From assembly GCA_963678705.1 (NCBI GenBank), contig OY783205.1, positions 28,883,034-28,947,033 of the forward strand: a DNA stretch of 64,000 bases. Direction: 5' to 3'. This document shows positions 39,701 to 54,700 of the stretch, piece after piece. Made by a program: the position numbers and the translations under genes. Source of the stretch: Panorpa germanica (Eukaryota > Arthropoda > Insecta > Mecoptera > Panorpidae). Position 1 is the stretch's first letter. Every line of letters begins with the position of its first letter. The notes below the pieces were generated by a model that worked only from the letters and a program-made list of their open reading frames with translations, was not told the DNA's origin and searched no databases.

Positions 39701-42700
39701 GTTTCATATATTTACCAAGTATGTAACAAATTTCATACGACGCTCTTGTCACCGCTGCGTCATGTGATACCGCCATTGATATAATATTTTGTTGATGTTG
39801 TAAAGACTTCTTGAAGAATGTTAACTTTTCACGTCTTATTAAAGAGCCACGAGGAAAAGTATCATTAAATGTTTTGTGCTTCGTGGTATAATGACGAAGA
39901 ATATTATATTTTTTAAATATAACACTCTCACGACAGATCAAGCATGTGGTCGAACCATGTTTATTTGCAACAACGAAATATTCTTCTTCCCATATGTCTT
40001 GAAATACTCTCTTCTCGTCGGACATTTTTCGATTGTATTTCGAAGACACTCCCGCCATTATGGGCAATTAAATTATAACAAAACAATATTAAATAAGACA
40101 GCAAAAAATGCTATTTTATCCGTATTCCGCGTTATGTTTACTTGAAATAAAGCCACAACACTATAACTCATTGACGCATTCAAGTTCGGAGCTGTCAAAT
40201 ATTTACGTGTTGCCACAAGCAAAATTATTTGCGCGCATACTTGTCTGTCAAATAATGTTTGTTTTTTGGTAATAAATCTAACGTGTGCAATAGCAACACT
40301 CTTATACCAGATTTGATGTTGACAGTTGACACAACAAAGACAATCCTCTTCGGGTGTCACTATCTTGTACATCAAAGTCGAAATTAATCTCAAGATATAA
40401 GAAATATAGAATTCCAGATTTTTAAAATCATGTTACTGATAATAAATGTGTTTAGGGCCGCACAAAAAAGCCTTACGGGCCGCATGCGGCCCGCGGGCCG
40501 CAGGTTGAGTATGGTTGCTCTAACTCCTCTAGGTCCAGCAAACTGAATCTGTCGAGCTGTAGTCGAATCTACCCACAAATGAAAATGACATTTAGAAACA
40601 TTTTATATTGAAACTAATAAATCAATATAGTTATCGTGAGTTGAGAATTTTTGTTATAAAAGAACTTATCATTTAATTGAAAATTTTTATCCTGCGGTTG
40701 GCGCGGCGTGTTGTGAAGCATCTCTCATCAATGGTGATGGTTTATTGATGAAATTTAATGCTACTCAGAACATATGGAACGAATAGAGACCTCTGACCAG
40801 TGCAGGTGTAGCTATCTGGGTTACAAAGCTCTGCCGTACAGGTTTAACAATTGGTTACCTCTGGTTGTTCACTTCTCATTAACAGCGTTGATTTAAAATA
40901 AGCCCTTTAACGAAGTGTTTGTGCTTGAGGTACCTGTTCGGTGTTCGGTGTTCAGTGTTCGCCGTCATCCGTTGTCCATCGACCATCGACCGTCGACCAC
41001 CATTTATTTTGTTAAGTTTTTATTTATATTCATTTACGTAACTGGTTTCTAGATTCAAGTAATTGCAGTCACAGTGCAAGCACAATTTGTCGTTTCATTT
41101 GATGGCACGGCTAGTTGGTCACCTGGAGGACCTGTCTTGTACAAAATTAAATACCCGCTGATATAACCAGCTTAAAATTAATACACAAAACCTTTTGCAG
41201 TCAAATGTCGCCTTCAAAATATAATTATAAGAAATTGTCCGAAAATAATTATTTTAATCACGCGTCAAACTAGTTTGAAGAAGAAAATATAAATTATATA
41301 TTATTAATTTTAGATTTGTTTAAAGTAAATGATGTAATTCTTATAATTATTTTATTATCGCTATACTTTACAGTTTAATTATTTTTATAGTATAATAATT
41401 TAATCAGCTTCTTATTTAAAAATATCGTTTTCTAAAGGTGACAATATAAATTGTAGATACCAATTTAATGTTATTAATTAAGACAAACGTCGGTCTCGGT
41501 CAGTATTGCCAATAGCATAATCCGATTGTTTTTCTAGATCTTCACACAATAAAATTACAACAACTTAATAAAAATTAAATAAATAAGTATCTTCATTAAA
41601 TTTTTAATTCTAATTGCTAAAGCCCCGTGTAAAAGATTAATTAATTGATCAATTAAGTTATAAAATCATTGGGCGTTGTGTATAAATATGTAACCGTATT
41701 CAATTAATGGGAACTTAACTTAATGAAGCACATTTCCTTCGGGCGATGAAAAAACAACTACTATAATAGTGAAATGAGCTATAAAGCTATAAGATTTATT
41801 TACCGAATCGATCGAAAGAGTCATAAATTTACGTCGTGTGGCTGTGTCGACCAAGTCAGGTAACAAATCTCGAATTTGAGTTTCTAATTACCGAGGTGAC
41901 TATGTTCTATGGAGAACAATCATTTTACAATGATGTTTTAATGATACTTAATTTTAGAATTTGACCGACTTCTTAGAGCCTCCAGGAAATAGCACGACTC
42001 AACATTTGAATTAGTATCGCCTTCACGTAATGGCACATCGTCGATCACAAAAGTTAAAACAAACAGAAAATATAATCGTAAAATGAATGAATGCACTTTA
42101 CATATTAAACAATTGTTTTTTTAGTAAGTCGAGCTAAACAAACATAATTATTGACTGAATACCTCTTTGCATTTGTTTGAAGCAAACATTTGTCTTTAAT
42201 GCTCGTAGCACCAATGTTCGAAATGAGTATTTCTTGTTCTTGAAGTTTGTTTGTTCAGACCGATTCGAGGATTTCTTTAAATAACAAAATACTTTGTGAG
42301 TATTCTTGTCTTTCACATTAGGTTTATTAGATTTTTTCATTAAATTCTTATACATTTTAGAACATAAATTTAAACATTAAATGTCAATTATTTTTATAGA
42401 AAAAAAGTTATGTTAAAGTAGCATTTATAAAAAAATATACATATTTGATAACACTTTTCGTGTCTTAAATAGAATTCTTAAATTTTCTTATTATTGTTTC
42501 CTTCTTTTGAATGCTATAAAATTCTATTTAATTTTAAAGTTAATCGTCTGCGGCATTCTCTAACTTGAGTATCTTAAAGTAATAGTTACTTTAAATATTT
42601 CTTGAATTCTTTGAAAGCCTACAAAAATGTAGAAAAATGTCAATTAAAAAACATAAAAAGACCGACTTTTGATGTCGAGTAAATTAAAAGAGTATGCTAG

Positions 42701-45700
42701 TGTTTCATCAATAAATGCGGCCCTGCTTTTAAAATACCGGCACCATAACTGTGTTAAGTTATATTTATGAAATATGTATTAGAAAACAAAATTCTGTACG
42801 AAACATACTCGTACCGTACAGATTTGGATCCACGCTTTATTCTCTGTACTCGTATTTAACCGTGTTTAACATTCGAGATTGTTTCCAAACGGAATTTATC
42901 TTCTATCGCATACATTTAACTTTTATAAATGCATATAACAGCAAAGCTTTGCTCTGGAGAGCTGTAAGACGCGGATAGAATTCAAGACGAGGTCTCCAAA
43001 GGTTAGATCGTACCGCATAGACTGTAGAAGATTCAGATTACCGTGCAGCGCTGCTACGGACAATCCTCTAGTGCACTTGGTGGATTCTGACAGCAGAACA
43101 TATACAAATCGAATGTACCAGTGCATACGGAGATGATTTTTTGTTTGGATAATAACTAAAGCATTGTGATTAATCTAATGTTGAATGTCGCATGTTGGAG
43201 GCGCTTTAGTGTACACAAAACAAAAAATCGTCGCCAAAAACCAAGTGATTTCAATGCACTTTAAATATGAAAATTCAATAAAATTTAACATGCATATGTG
43301 ATATATAATACACGTTATTTGAACCCGATTTAAAGCTATATTTTTGTTGCTTGTTCAGGTCACACCGTTCTAACGCACCGGTTAACTTTAACTGAACGTT
43401 AAACAGGTTGAAGCTTTGAACATGGCAGGTACAATAGAATCGTGATTTCAAGCTATTTATTTGTAAAACATCACAAATAAAATACTTTATATAATCAACT
43501 CGAAACAACGAATTACAAACAAGTGCACCCTTAATGGAATTAATAGAACATTACGCACATTTACCCAGTTGTTTTCTTTGTCAGTTTTAACCTCAATAAT
43601 AATTACAGAATCAATCACTATTAACACCAGATTAAATAGCTTTAAAATAATAATGTAAAGTGTTGTATCGCCCAGAAGACATTTAAATTAAGATAATCAT
43701 GTTTTTAGAAACATTAAATCTGTAATTCAAAATCCTGCAAACGTCAATCTAGATTACTAATATAAAAAAAGATTTAATAAAAACTTTTAAAACCGTAACC
43801 TAAAAAAACACTAATAAAAAAATGATCTATAGTTCATATACTCGTACATAGGAGGCTTAAAAAATCTTTTTAACATGTTTTCATTCAGTCCCAACACGCG
43901 AAGTCTTTTTAAATGTAATATTATATTATTATATGTTTATCTAAATACGTGTAGCTTAAATATGATTGACATGCACTGAAATGTTGCAATATTGAACAGG
44001 ACCGTGATTACTATTCATTATCTAGACTGTTTATTATAACTGTTTTTAAATCTATTTATTGTTATTCTTAATGAATGTCTTTGTTAAGAATGGTAACTTC
44101 AATGAAGGTTTATAATTGTGATATTTAGTTTACATGTTACAATGTTGGTAATTGATAACTTGGTAAATAAAGTGAGGACGAAATATAAAATTCCATTCTA
44201 TCCAGTGTAACTTTGTGATGGACTCGAAACTTTCCAAAACTCAATACATGCGAAGGAAAAAGATAATAATAAATATATTTCACTCACCAGTCCCGTTTTG
44301 TAAAAAGTTAGAATTCCAGCGCTGAAATAGAAAGAGAAAACAAGATTAAAATTGTAATAAGTAAATAAAATAATACATATTTAAATAGTTCTTATTTCAG
44401 ATGATTAAATTCCCACCATGGTATAATCTTCTTACATAGAATTATCGTCTAAATCTGTCCGATTAGATGTCTAGGCTATCCGTGTGATGGCGTGAATCAC
44501 TTTTCGTTAATTAATACTAAGAAGTGGGTGACAATAATGACAGATTATTAATAGGACAGAAAATTGAATCACGCATTTAAAAAAAATTAGGACATACATG
44601 CGACATTAAATTTTGAAATATTGCTGGTTCATATTTATTGTTTTTTTTAACAACAATCAATTAATATAATACTTTAATCACCGGGAAATGTGTATCAAAA
44701 CTATGGTAGTTTAGTAATACACTTACATCGGACAATGACTTGTCGAAATAACGCATTAACGGATACGACAGATAGCCGCCTTAAATCAGAGAAGTAAAAA
44801 AAAACCAAAAAGGTTCGAGACCATGCTGAATTTTAACAACCATTTTTCATTTATTTTTATGTTAAGATTTAATTTTTAGTAAAAAGAGATATAATCTTGT
44901 TAATGACGGCAATGTCCGTTTTACTATTATATAATGTAACTGCTATATAAATTATTTAATATTTATATACAAGATCATTTGTTCCAAATGAATAAATAGT
45001 TTCGAAATTACTTTGCCTGATCAATTAATTTATTATATTAAAATAATAAAAACCGAAAGTTGAGTGCTACAAAATTGAAATCAGTATTATAAATTCAAAA
45101 GCTATCAATCAATAGAATTGATAAGTCCATTAAATAATAAAGTGAACTGGATGTTACAAGTGTAAGACGAGAATATATGAATCGTAAAACCTCTATCTGT
45201 GTGTTGGTTGAGTAGTGGTACTGGGATTAGGCAGGCATACCAACTTAAAAAACTATGAATTAGACACTAATTGAGATATTTAAAAAATGATTTTGATTCC
45301 AGTTTTTTTTTGATTAGTTATAGTATTTATAAATATTTTAAAGGTTAATAGAGTTGGTAACCACAACCACACTTTCACAAGTTCCTCTGTTAATCCACAT
45401 TTCATTAAGTCCGAAAACCATGGAAAGAAATACATATTACTTATTTTAAAGAAATGTTAAGAAGTAAAAGCAGCAACAAAGTAAACAAAACACAATATAT
45501 ATAATTCTAAGAGTTAAGTTAAGAACAAAAAACATTTATCTTAAAACTAATTATCAATTCGGCGCGCGAAATTTAAATGAACATAATTAAAACAAGCAGG
45601 AAATGGCAACTGCGTTCATTAGATAGAGACTGTATGTTGACACACGAACTTAAGTGATTTATGTGCATAGAGACGACGCAAACGAATTAGCGTTTTGTTT

Positions 45701-48700
45701 GCTGCCGCTGTCGGCCAACAAATACGCATTGTAAAAACTGTTTTGTTTGACGATAATAGCATTTGCAATTTCAAGCGAATTTATGATTTTAACGCATTTC
45801 TGTGTAGATGTCGACCTGGCTGGAGAGGGCCCCTTTGTGATCAATGTACACCTTACCCTGGATGTAAACACGGTTACTGCAACGGCTCTGCTTGGCAATG
45901 CATTTGTGACACGAATTGGGGGGGCATCCTATGTGATCAGGGTAAGTTTTTGTTCCGCTCGAATTGTTATAAAAATCTAAACAATTATTATTTTTTACAT
46001 TATTTTTATTTTGACCGCACAATTATTGTGTAACTAAAAAAGAATGCAATCGAACTTTCCAATTCAGCGAAGATACATTAAAAAAATATTTGTATGTACA
46101 ATACAAATGCATTAAAAACATTGAAATTATTATACGTAATAATACCACCGCTTCTCAAAAAGTATCTTTTTAAATTCGTGTTGTGCGTAACTTTAAATAC
46201 TACAGTTTTAGAATGTTAGTGACAAAGAATTAACTTCATCCCCAATTTCATTATGAAACAGGGGCATTCTTTTGTTACAATGAAGAGGGTTGAAATAATT
46301 GTAACATATTTGAAGTGGACGTAATTCAGATCATCCCTTAAATGTGACAATTTATAGGGGTGACACACATGACCGATTTTATTAAGTTTGGTCAGAAGAT
46401 TATGATTTATTGTAAATTGCAGGATGAGGAAAATTATGAATGAAGGGGCGTTATTGTTTAATTTCCTAAAGGGATGATATAGAGAATTATAAACGACGGG
46501 GAAACTGAAGTGATTAAAAATTCTAATTATTTTTTAAGTGCTGAAAATCGTATAGAGTTAAAAATATTTTTTTTAAATTTAAAAATGTATTTTTCAGATT
46601 TAAATTATTGTGGTACGCATGAGCCCTGTATGCACGGGGGGACGTGTGAGAATACAGCCCCCGATCAGTATCTATGTTCTTGCGCAGAGGGCCTATCAGG
46701 ACGACACTGCGAGGTGGTGGATAACCCATGTGCTCCGCAGCCATGTCGCAATGGGGGTACGTGCACAGAAAGACCTGGGGCTCCTAATCAAAGTGGCAAC
46801 GGATCTGGAGGGTATCAATGCCAATGTGACACCGGTTGGGAAGGCTCCACATGTGAAATCAGTAAGCTTGCTTAATTAAACATCATTTTAATTGCTTGTT
46901 ATATATTTTAGATACCGACATAAACACTCTATCCAACAAAGCTTAGGCTTAAGCTGCAAAAGCAACTCAAATATCATTTTTTACTAGAGATTTCTTTCTT
47001 AGAGAATACGTATAAAGTACAAAGCAGTTATCCATAAATTATAATTTATCTAAATTTAATTAGGTGGTTAAGTTTAACGAGAGAGGCTCTTGAAGATTTC
47101 GTAATTGTACGTTAAGAAAGAATGTAAAACAAAAGAGGAGAATTAAACAAAACAAAAAGTATGTGGATGACAAAACAATGTAAAACAAAAATGTATATGA
47201 AGTACCTGCCTACAGCACTATACACTATACACAAAAGTGCTTAACTGTACCGGTGCTTCAACTTAACGAAGTTGTAGAGGACTGACTGTATGTATATAGA
47301 ACACACATGCTTTCAGGACAAACCTTGTAACTTAGCAGTTAATGCTACATAAATATTACGTCAACAGTTTTATATTTTGAAACCATTGAACAATAATTCG
47401 CATTGATTCCTTAAAATTTAGTAGTAGCTCTCAAATTGTTGATAAATTTCTGCGGTAATCGTCCGTGGTGCTACCCTTTGGTGGAGCTGCGTCTTACTAG
47501 TACCTTCACTCACCCCCAGTCTGAGCTAAGATTTCGGCTCCATCAATGTGTGTGGGACGGACGACAGACAGACGATTCGGTGTTTATTATACAAATGTTT
47601 TTAACCTTTTTTTTTCAAGTGTTCTTAACAAATTTTCAAGTGTTTACATATTTTTCTGTTTCATATTTATTTAACTCATTTTTATTTTGTATTTGTAAAC
47701 ACAAAATATAAATTATTATAAACAAAGCAGTCGTAATGATTATAATTAAACAGGAAAATCAACTAAACGACTGATTAACATTAGTAATTATCTTTCAAAA
47801 TTATAAAACAGTGATTGCTTTGTTAACCACTTGTTAAATGTTAAATAGAAATTTACTGTTAACAATTTAAATTTATTATCTTTGTCTTTTACGATTGGTA
47901 CAATTTTTTATTTGTCATTACTTGCATAGCTGACAAAAAGAATAGAGACTAAAACAAGAACATATAATTGTATAAATTTCATTGTTGTTCTTCACTGACA
48001 CAATATTGAAATTATTATTTGATTTGAAAATGTTTTCTGAGATATCTATCTCCAAATTGTTGACATTGTTCAATTATGTAGATTATTTTGAATCAGGTAG
48101 TCAAATAAAAAATTAAATGAATAACTTTGATTGTTAAATCGTGACAATAATATATGACTGAGTTTTTATACGAGATCGACATTTACAGATACGAGAATTA
48201 TATTCTTTAACTTGTTTTTTTTTAAAGATTTTATTGTTAAAGACAAAAGTAATATTGAAGCTACTACTTGTGAGGAATTCTGCTCTTTTATATAGCTACT
48301 ATGGTTTACGTCAAAATTATTTGTAACTACGTCCAGATGGAATACGTTTTCGATAAAATTTTGCGTCTTAGAAGCATTAAAATTAATTAAACAAAACTAA
48401 ATATCTATTAAATAAGGTAGTTTTTTTCATCGTTTTTCTTTTTATTATTTCTCAGCTCCCAAGATCAAATTCTAACATTTACTTTTCACTACCAATGTAC
48501 TCGTACTTATATCCATGTTATTTTAATAACTACAACCATTTAAAATATTAATAAGCAGTAAAGCGATTTTAACTGTTTTCTAATTTTTTTATAACGTTCG
48601 GAATTATATATATCTTACCAGGGCTGCACAACCATACTTGATATCTATTCTAAAATCGTTTAATTATATTAATATTGCTGTACTATATATACAAGAATCG

Positions 48701-51700
48701 TGAGCAGTGGGTTTTACTCCACTGTTATATCTACATGTAATAATACTGTGTCAGTATGGTAGTAATCTGTAAATCATATAATTTTAATATGTTATTCGTT
48801 CTTAATTATTCCTAAAGGGACGAACTAAAATTTAATTTTATTTTTATTTTTTTATATGAGAACTTTTTATATATTACTGTCTGTTTAGTTCGCCTCTGAA
48901 TATATTAAAAGTTCAAATAACAAAAGAAATAATATATCAGAAGATATAGAATGGGAATATTATTATTAGTAGCGTCGGAAGGAGTCAGAGCATGTATTAC
49001 TGGAGTGTTTAGTAACTGCATCTTAAAGTATTAGGAGTGAATTATTTGGAAAGAAGTCGCATTCTTAGATTAACCATTGTCCTAACTATTGGTATTGTTC
49101 TGGCAAGAATGGTCGTCTTATTTTAATCGAATTTCAACTAAATTAATAAGTCAGTGATTGGTTTTATCGCGTTATAAATGAAACGATTTTAAAACATATG
49201 AGAACTCTTATATAAATATTCGCATCGGAAATTTGTATCAAAATTAAATACGAATGTTAAATTTCCAACGCGTGTACGTTCATAGGATTCTAAGTGTTAT
49301 AGAATTGCAAATTTATTTCTCAACGTTTTTTTTTCTGCAGTGCGGCACTAACCTTTACGTCACTCGCAGCTATAAGTTCACTTCTTAATCAATTTATTCA
49401 ATAAATATCTAAAACAAAATACACTAATACATGCTCTGATTTCTGAGAAGTTTTGAACGCTGTTTAAACGGTCAATTAATTTCACACACATACATTTACA
49501 TAAACATACACGCTTGCATATATAAAAATACTTTTAAACACGCAGGTACATATCTGTATACATAAGCTAGACCGTCTTATATTAATATACGTATACGGAG
49601 CTTATAAACTGTAGCCATCGTTCCAAGATGTCGAATATCCGAGTTGCGAGGTCAAAAACCAACCAAGCATTTATTACACCAGATTATTTCATTACAAAAA
49701 GTACAATGATTTAAATAGTTAACGTGTACTAACTAAAATCCATGGCTTTAAGACTTTCTGGAAATAGTCCGAACCACTTTCCTCAGTGTGTTGCAGACCC
49801 TTAACCCTGCGTGTGAACACTGGGTCTTTTAAGGAACAGTCGAAATTTCAAACTCCTATTTCTCTCTCATGAGTACAAAGCGCGTTTCATCTATGTCCCC
49901 AAAAAAATCAAGGTAGTGGTAGGGACTTAAGGTTCTAGCAGCGTCCGGACCTGGCCGAAACTTGCCTCTAAAAGTGTCAGTGTACACACGACGTTAGTAT
50001 TTGTTAGATTACTGTTCCCTCAAAGACGCAGTGTACACACCATGACTTGAAAAATATAGTGTTCACACGCAGGGTGAATATAAGCCGCTGATTTTAATAA
50101 TAATGAAAATATGAAGCACAAAGTTACACTGGAGATAAGACAATATCGTTGGCATTAATTAATTACTAATTCTATAGTCATTATGACGTTAGACTTCTAT
50201 TTCAGATAGTAATTCAGTTTAAATTTTAAATGATTAATTAATAATTTATTTTAAGGCTGCTCTTCTATTCGTATTATTTCGTTTCCTTAACCAGTCAAAC
50301 ATGTAACTACCTAATTAAATAATCTCCTAAGTTACTAAATAAAAAACTTGATTTTGCTTTAACTTAATTAAGTATAAAAACAGTTTTTATATTTCTTAAA
50401 CTATGCGCTTGTCTAGAACAAACGGAAGCGATAAATTTGTAATTTAATAAATCAAAATGAAATCGAATTATTTAAATAGCTGCTAGCATTACATTAAAAT
50501 AACTTATTTAAATAATTATTAATTTAGCATTAGTCAGACTCAGTGTATAGTCTGCCTCAGGCTCGCTCGTAGTTGTACCTTGTAGCTGTTAACTCGTACA
50601 CTGTTCTTGCTCGCTATCATTACAAACCGTATCTGTTTATTATTAATTGTGAATATTTACAGTGTAGATAAGCTACTTTATTATTAAACTGTGAACAATT
50701 TTCTATATTATAAAAAGACTACATTTCTATAATGTATAATATAATTTAGGTTTTTTAGAATACATATAATGTTTATAGCTCACGAATATACATAAGGCTG
50801 CTTTCGAAAAGTCTTGCAAATAATCTTTATGTGCATTAGAATACAGCCTCGTTTATATGAGTGGGCATAATTATTAGACAAAACTACATAATGATTTTAA
50901 TTAATGTTTTCGTTCTAGTAACCAACAACGGTCATGGTATGTGGTGTTTATATTTTGTTAATTATAATTGATACGCAAATTATTTCAATTTTATTGGGTA
51001 GATGGTTTATGTCGGTATCTAAAATTCTCGGATGCTAAAACAGATACAGTCTTAAGTGCCTTGTATCATTAAGATAATATTTTAAGTTATCATTATAACA
51101 TTTTCAGTAACAACTTATATTTATATATATATTTTTTATATTATATTTATAAAACTCCTTTAAACTCTGAACGAAAGGGAACTGCAGATTTTAATTAAGA
51201 TTTCGTTTAATAAGTACCATAATAACATCTTGAAACTTTCAAGCTACACTATATTCAAGAAACAGTGATTTCTACGGCTAAAATATTTTCAATCTCGTTC
51301 ATTTTGCATCGAGGTTTTATCCTGCAAGTTAAAAACACACATAAATTCTTTTTAGAAAAAATCTTTTTTTGGATTGTATTATATTTGAATACTAGTTTGT
51401 TTATATATTTGAAAACTTTCACATATTTTAATTCAATAAATATTTATCTATGTAATTTTTTTAATTGTTTTATCGTGCATTTTTAATATTTTATTACACA
51501 TTTTATTCGTTTAGTATATTCTTCGGTATTTTAATTAAATGTTTCTTTTTGAAATGTTAAATATTTTGATAATATTTCGTTATCAAACATTATCTACCAG
51601 TATTATTTATGCTTCAAATAAAATAAAAGCAGTTCTATTTTTTAATTATCTAATTAACATTGGATCCTTATTTATAATTTTACAATTTTTTGAATATTTT

Positions 51701-54700
51701 AACAATTAAAGTGTACCTTTTATCTCTTTCTAACACTAGTCTAATTATAAGCGCATCTCAGCAGCATACAGCTAGACAGAAAATAATTTAGTATCGTATT
51801 ATATATGTGTCTATGCGCCAAAACACTGAACAGGTCTTAACAAAGATCTTAACTAATAGCTAATTAACATTCATTCTTGTAATGACGTAACAGAACAATT
51901 TACACTAAACACACATTCTCACAGTTAAAAGTAGCTGTTCTTAACGCAAGAAGTCAAAAGACACACACACAGTACAAATGTACATGAAATATTAAAAACA
52001 CGTGAAAAAACTGGGTCGACTTCGTGTACATTTTAACACTAAAAAATATCCAGGGGTCAACAAAGGTCGCACGAAAACATTTTTTATAAACATTTTAATT
52101 ATTTTCTTGTTTCTGTTGTTTTTATTATATTGGTATGCCTTCATTTTAATAGTGTTTTGCTGTAATTATAATTAATATTGCTTTAATTTTTTGTTCATTT
52201 TTTGTTTTTTACTAATATTAAAGTAATAGATATTTCCAAATGTCTAAACGCTCTGAAGGCAGTGTGCGACCGCCCTAACTCTTATGGTCCCGTTGGTTAC
52301 AAATGTAATACATAACAGATAGGACTACGTAAGTCATTTGATGCTGGTAATATTAATATCAATAAAAAAAAACGACAAAATATGTTAAAGTAAAACATTT
52401 AAAATCATTTTATTATAAATATAACAAGACACAGCGCTGTTCAATTATGTTTATTTTCTCATTTTCTATTTTTTATAGATATAGACGAATGCTCAGGGGC
52501 ACCGTGCTTACATGGGGGCTCCTGCATTGACCTGGTGGGGGGCTACCGATGTGAGTGCCCCCCAGAGTGGACGGGCGACCTCTGTAAAATAGGTAACAAA
52601 ATTTATAAACTCTTAAAATAAAGTCAGTATACTCATACTTAACTTTCTTAAAATTCTGACTAGATAAATTTATTTCATATTTTTATTTGTTTTTAATGCA
52701 TATGTTTACGTTATGTACATACGAGTACATTACATTTTATGTATTATTGAATTTTTAAAGCCATCTTTATTATTTCTTACTTTTATTGTTATTACACCTT
52801 AACTGTATACATTGTTTATTAGCTATAATTTTCTAATTTTTTATATCTACATAATTAACAGCCCACACAAATTTGTTACTTAATAAAGACATGTTTTTTA
52901 ATCCCCCTCCTCTCCAAATTAAATGTGTATATGATGATAACTAATAACACTGTGGTTGAAATATGTTTGCAGATGTCGATGAATGCATCTCCAATCCTTG
53001 CGTAAATGCAATATCTTGTACCAACGCTCCTGGATCATTCATTTGCACATGCGTAGACGGATGGGGTGGCCCGAAATGCGCCAAGAACATTGACGATTGC
53101 GCTGGTCAATGTCTGAATGGTGCAACTTGCATTGACCTTGTTAACGACTACCATTGCGCGTGCGCCGAAGGATTCACAGGTAAACATAAACGCTGCTGGG
53201 TCCTAAACATCAACACGTGTTATAAATAAAACTAAATTGGGTTCATTTTGTCCAGGCCGTGATTGCGCTACAGACATTGATGAATGTGCTGGGTCGCCTT
53301 GCCGTCATGGGGGCGAATGTGTGGACCTGGTTGGAGGATTCAGGTGCATTTGTCCTGTAGGACATTCTGGAACTCTTTGTGAGGTACGTACTACAACATT
53401 TGTAATTGTCTTGTAATCATATTCTCACATTATCTTTTCCCCGAATCAGTACTGGATCATAAATCATTTAAAAAGAAGCACAGAAAACGAAAACCATTGA
53501 TCTGTCATAATTGAATCTGTTAATTAGTTTGGCTGTAATTGCTAAAACCGTCTACGCCTCCTAACATTATTATTCTCAATTCCTCACAATTCAGACCGAT
53601 TTGCTAGTCGCTATTCCCACAGAAAAAACTGCTAATTTACCGTAAAATTGATTGCTTTTTTACTTAATTACTATTTACTGAGCATTGTTTTTTTTTATTG
53701 ATCATATTTGTGCAATAAAATTATTGATAGGTGATTAACTTGTTTTGTATTTCATTGTATTTTGAAATTTTAATTGTAAACAATCAAGAGTTGCATTGTA
53801 GCAAATTAAATTTTGTAAATTAAAATTATTTTGCAGAAGTAAGTCAATGGCCGCTTGTTATGCTCTAACTCTAAATTACATTTTATCCAGTGTAAATTTG
53901 TAAGTGATAAACTTTTGCCAAAGTAATCTTATGAATTATAATTTAACAAACCATCACGGTACCTCTGGCTAACAGGTGATATATTATTTATAAATTACGC
54001 GCATTAAAGCACTTGTTCGTATATCACTGTTACCTGTAACGTGTCATAAAATAGTGCTCGTTTATCTTTCGAGGTGATATTCAGTTTGTATGCAATTCAT
54101 ATGACTATATGTCAGTACTTACATTGAATGCCAGCTAAAGTTACGAACAGATGACAGTTGACAGGTACACAAACATTAAATTCCTTATTTAAACATTTCA
54201 AAGTCAGCTTCAACTATAGAAATCCATGTGTATATTTAAACTACATATGATTTGAATATGTATTATTCAGGCGTAAGTCTGAATACTGTGGAATAATGCA
54301 TGCATTTATAATATTCTCGTTTTCAGATATTTAATGATTGATGGTAGTTTTTGTAAACATTGTTTTTTGTAAGTAGAGCTTAAGCAGATTAACGTGGGTA
54401 GATTTTCTGAAGCTAATTACAGAACTAAATCTTGTTTGAGTAGGGGAAGCCACCGTAATCGTTATACGGACATAAACATTATATCCAATACAATTTTAAG
54501 TCATTGAATTGTTATTTAGAATTTGCGAAATCGCTAAAGTTTTTGTTATCATTTCGATTTTAATTTATCTGATCTTGCCATTCGCTTTACCCTCATCGTC
54601 TTAAACAGTTGTGCCTTGCGCTAGAACAACCCTAATTATAGTCTTATATCAACAAGGTTTTTAATCCAAATTAATATCGAATATTTTAAATTATTTTAAG

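Larger units (their letters stand above)
37922..40517 (-). mobile_element. hAT (Charlie-like) DNA transposon, 2,596 bp, in Serrate intron 6
   Basis: Terminal inverted repeats: left CAATGATACTCAACCT, right, read on the other strand, CAACCATACTCAACCT. The form resembles the CAGTGGTTCTCAACC ends of hAT-Charlie elements. Perfect 8-bp duplications flank it. Near the right end there is a GC-rich palindromic patch (CCGCATGCGGCCCGCGGGCC). The transposase lies on the minus strand, opposite to Serrate, and is split by one frameshift. Ends, duplications and long open frames are well preserved, so insertion is fairly recent, though this copy is probably inactive. Confidence 0.93.
37729..45807 (+). other. 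Serrate intron 6 (8.1 kb)
   Basis: Contains the complete hAT element at 37,922-40,517 and a 7-bp repeat run at 40,937-41,000. The rest (41,000-45,800) is AT-rich with no gene recognised. Frames at 42,134-42,978 and 43,275-43,508 have no motif. A 34-nt stretch at 44,288-44,321 has good splice sites on the minus strand but nothing to join. Confidence 0.85.

Noticed and set aside
45659-46022. Several overlapping frames around Serrate exon 7 in other frames and on the minus strand
   Set aside because: Shadows of the EGF-coding exon; the Cys pattern is only right in the plus frame used.
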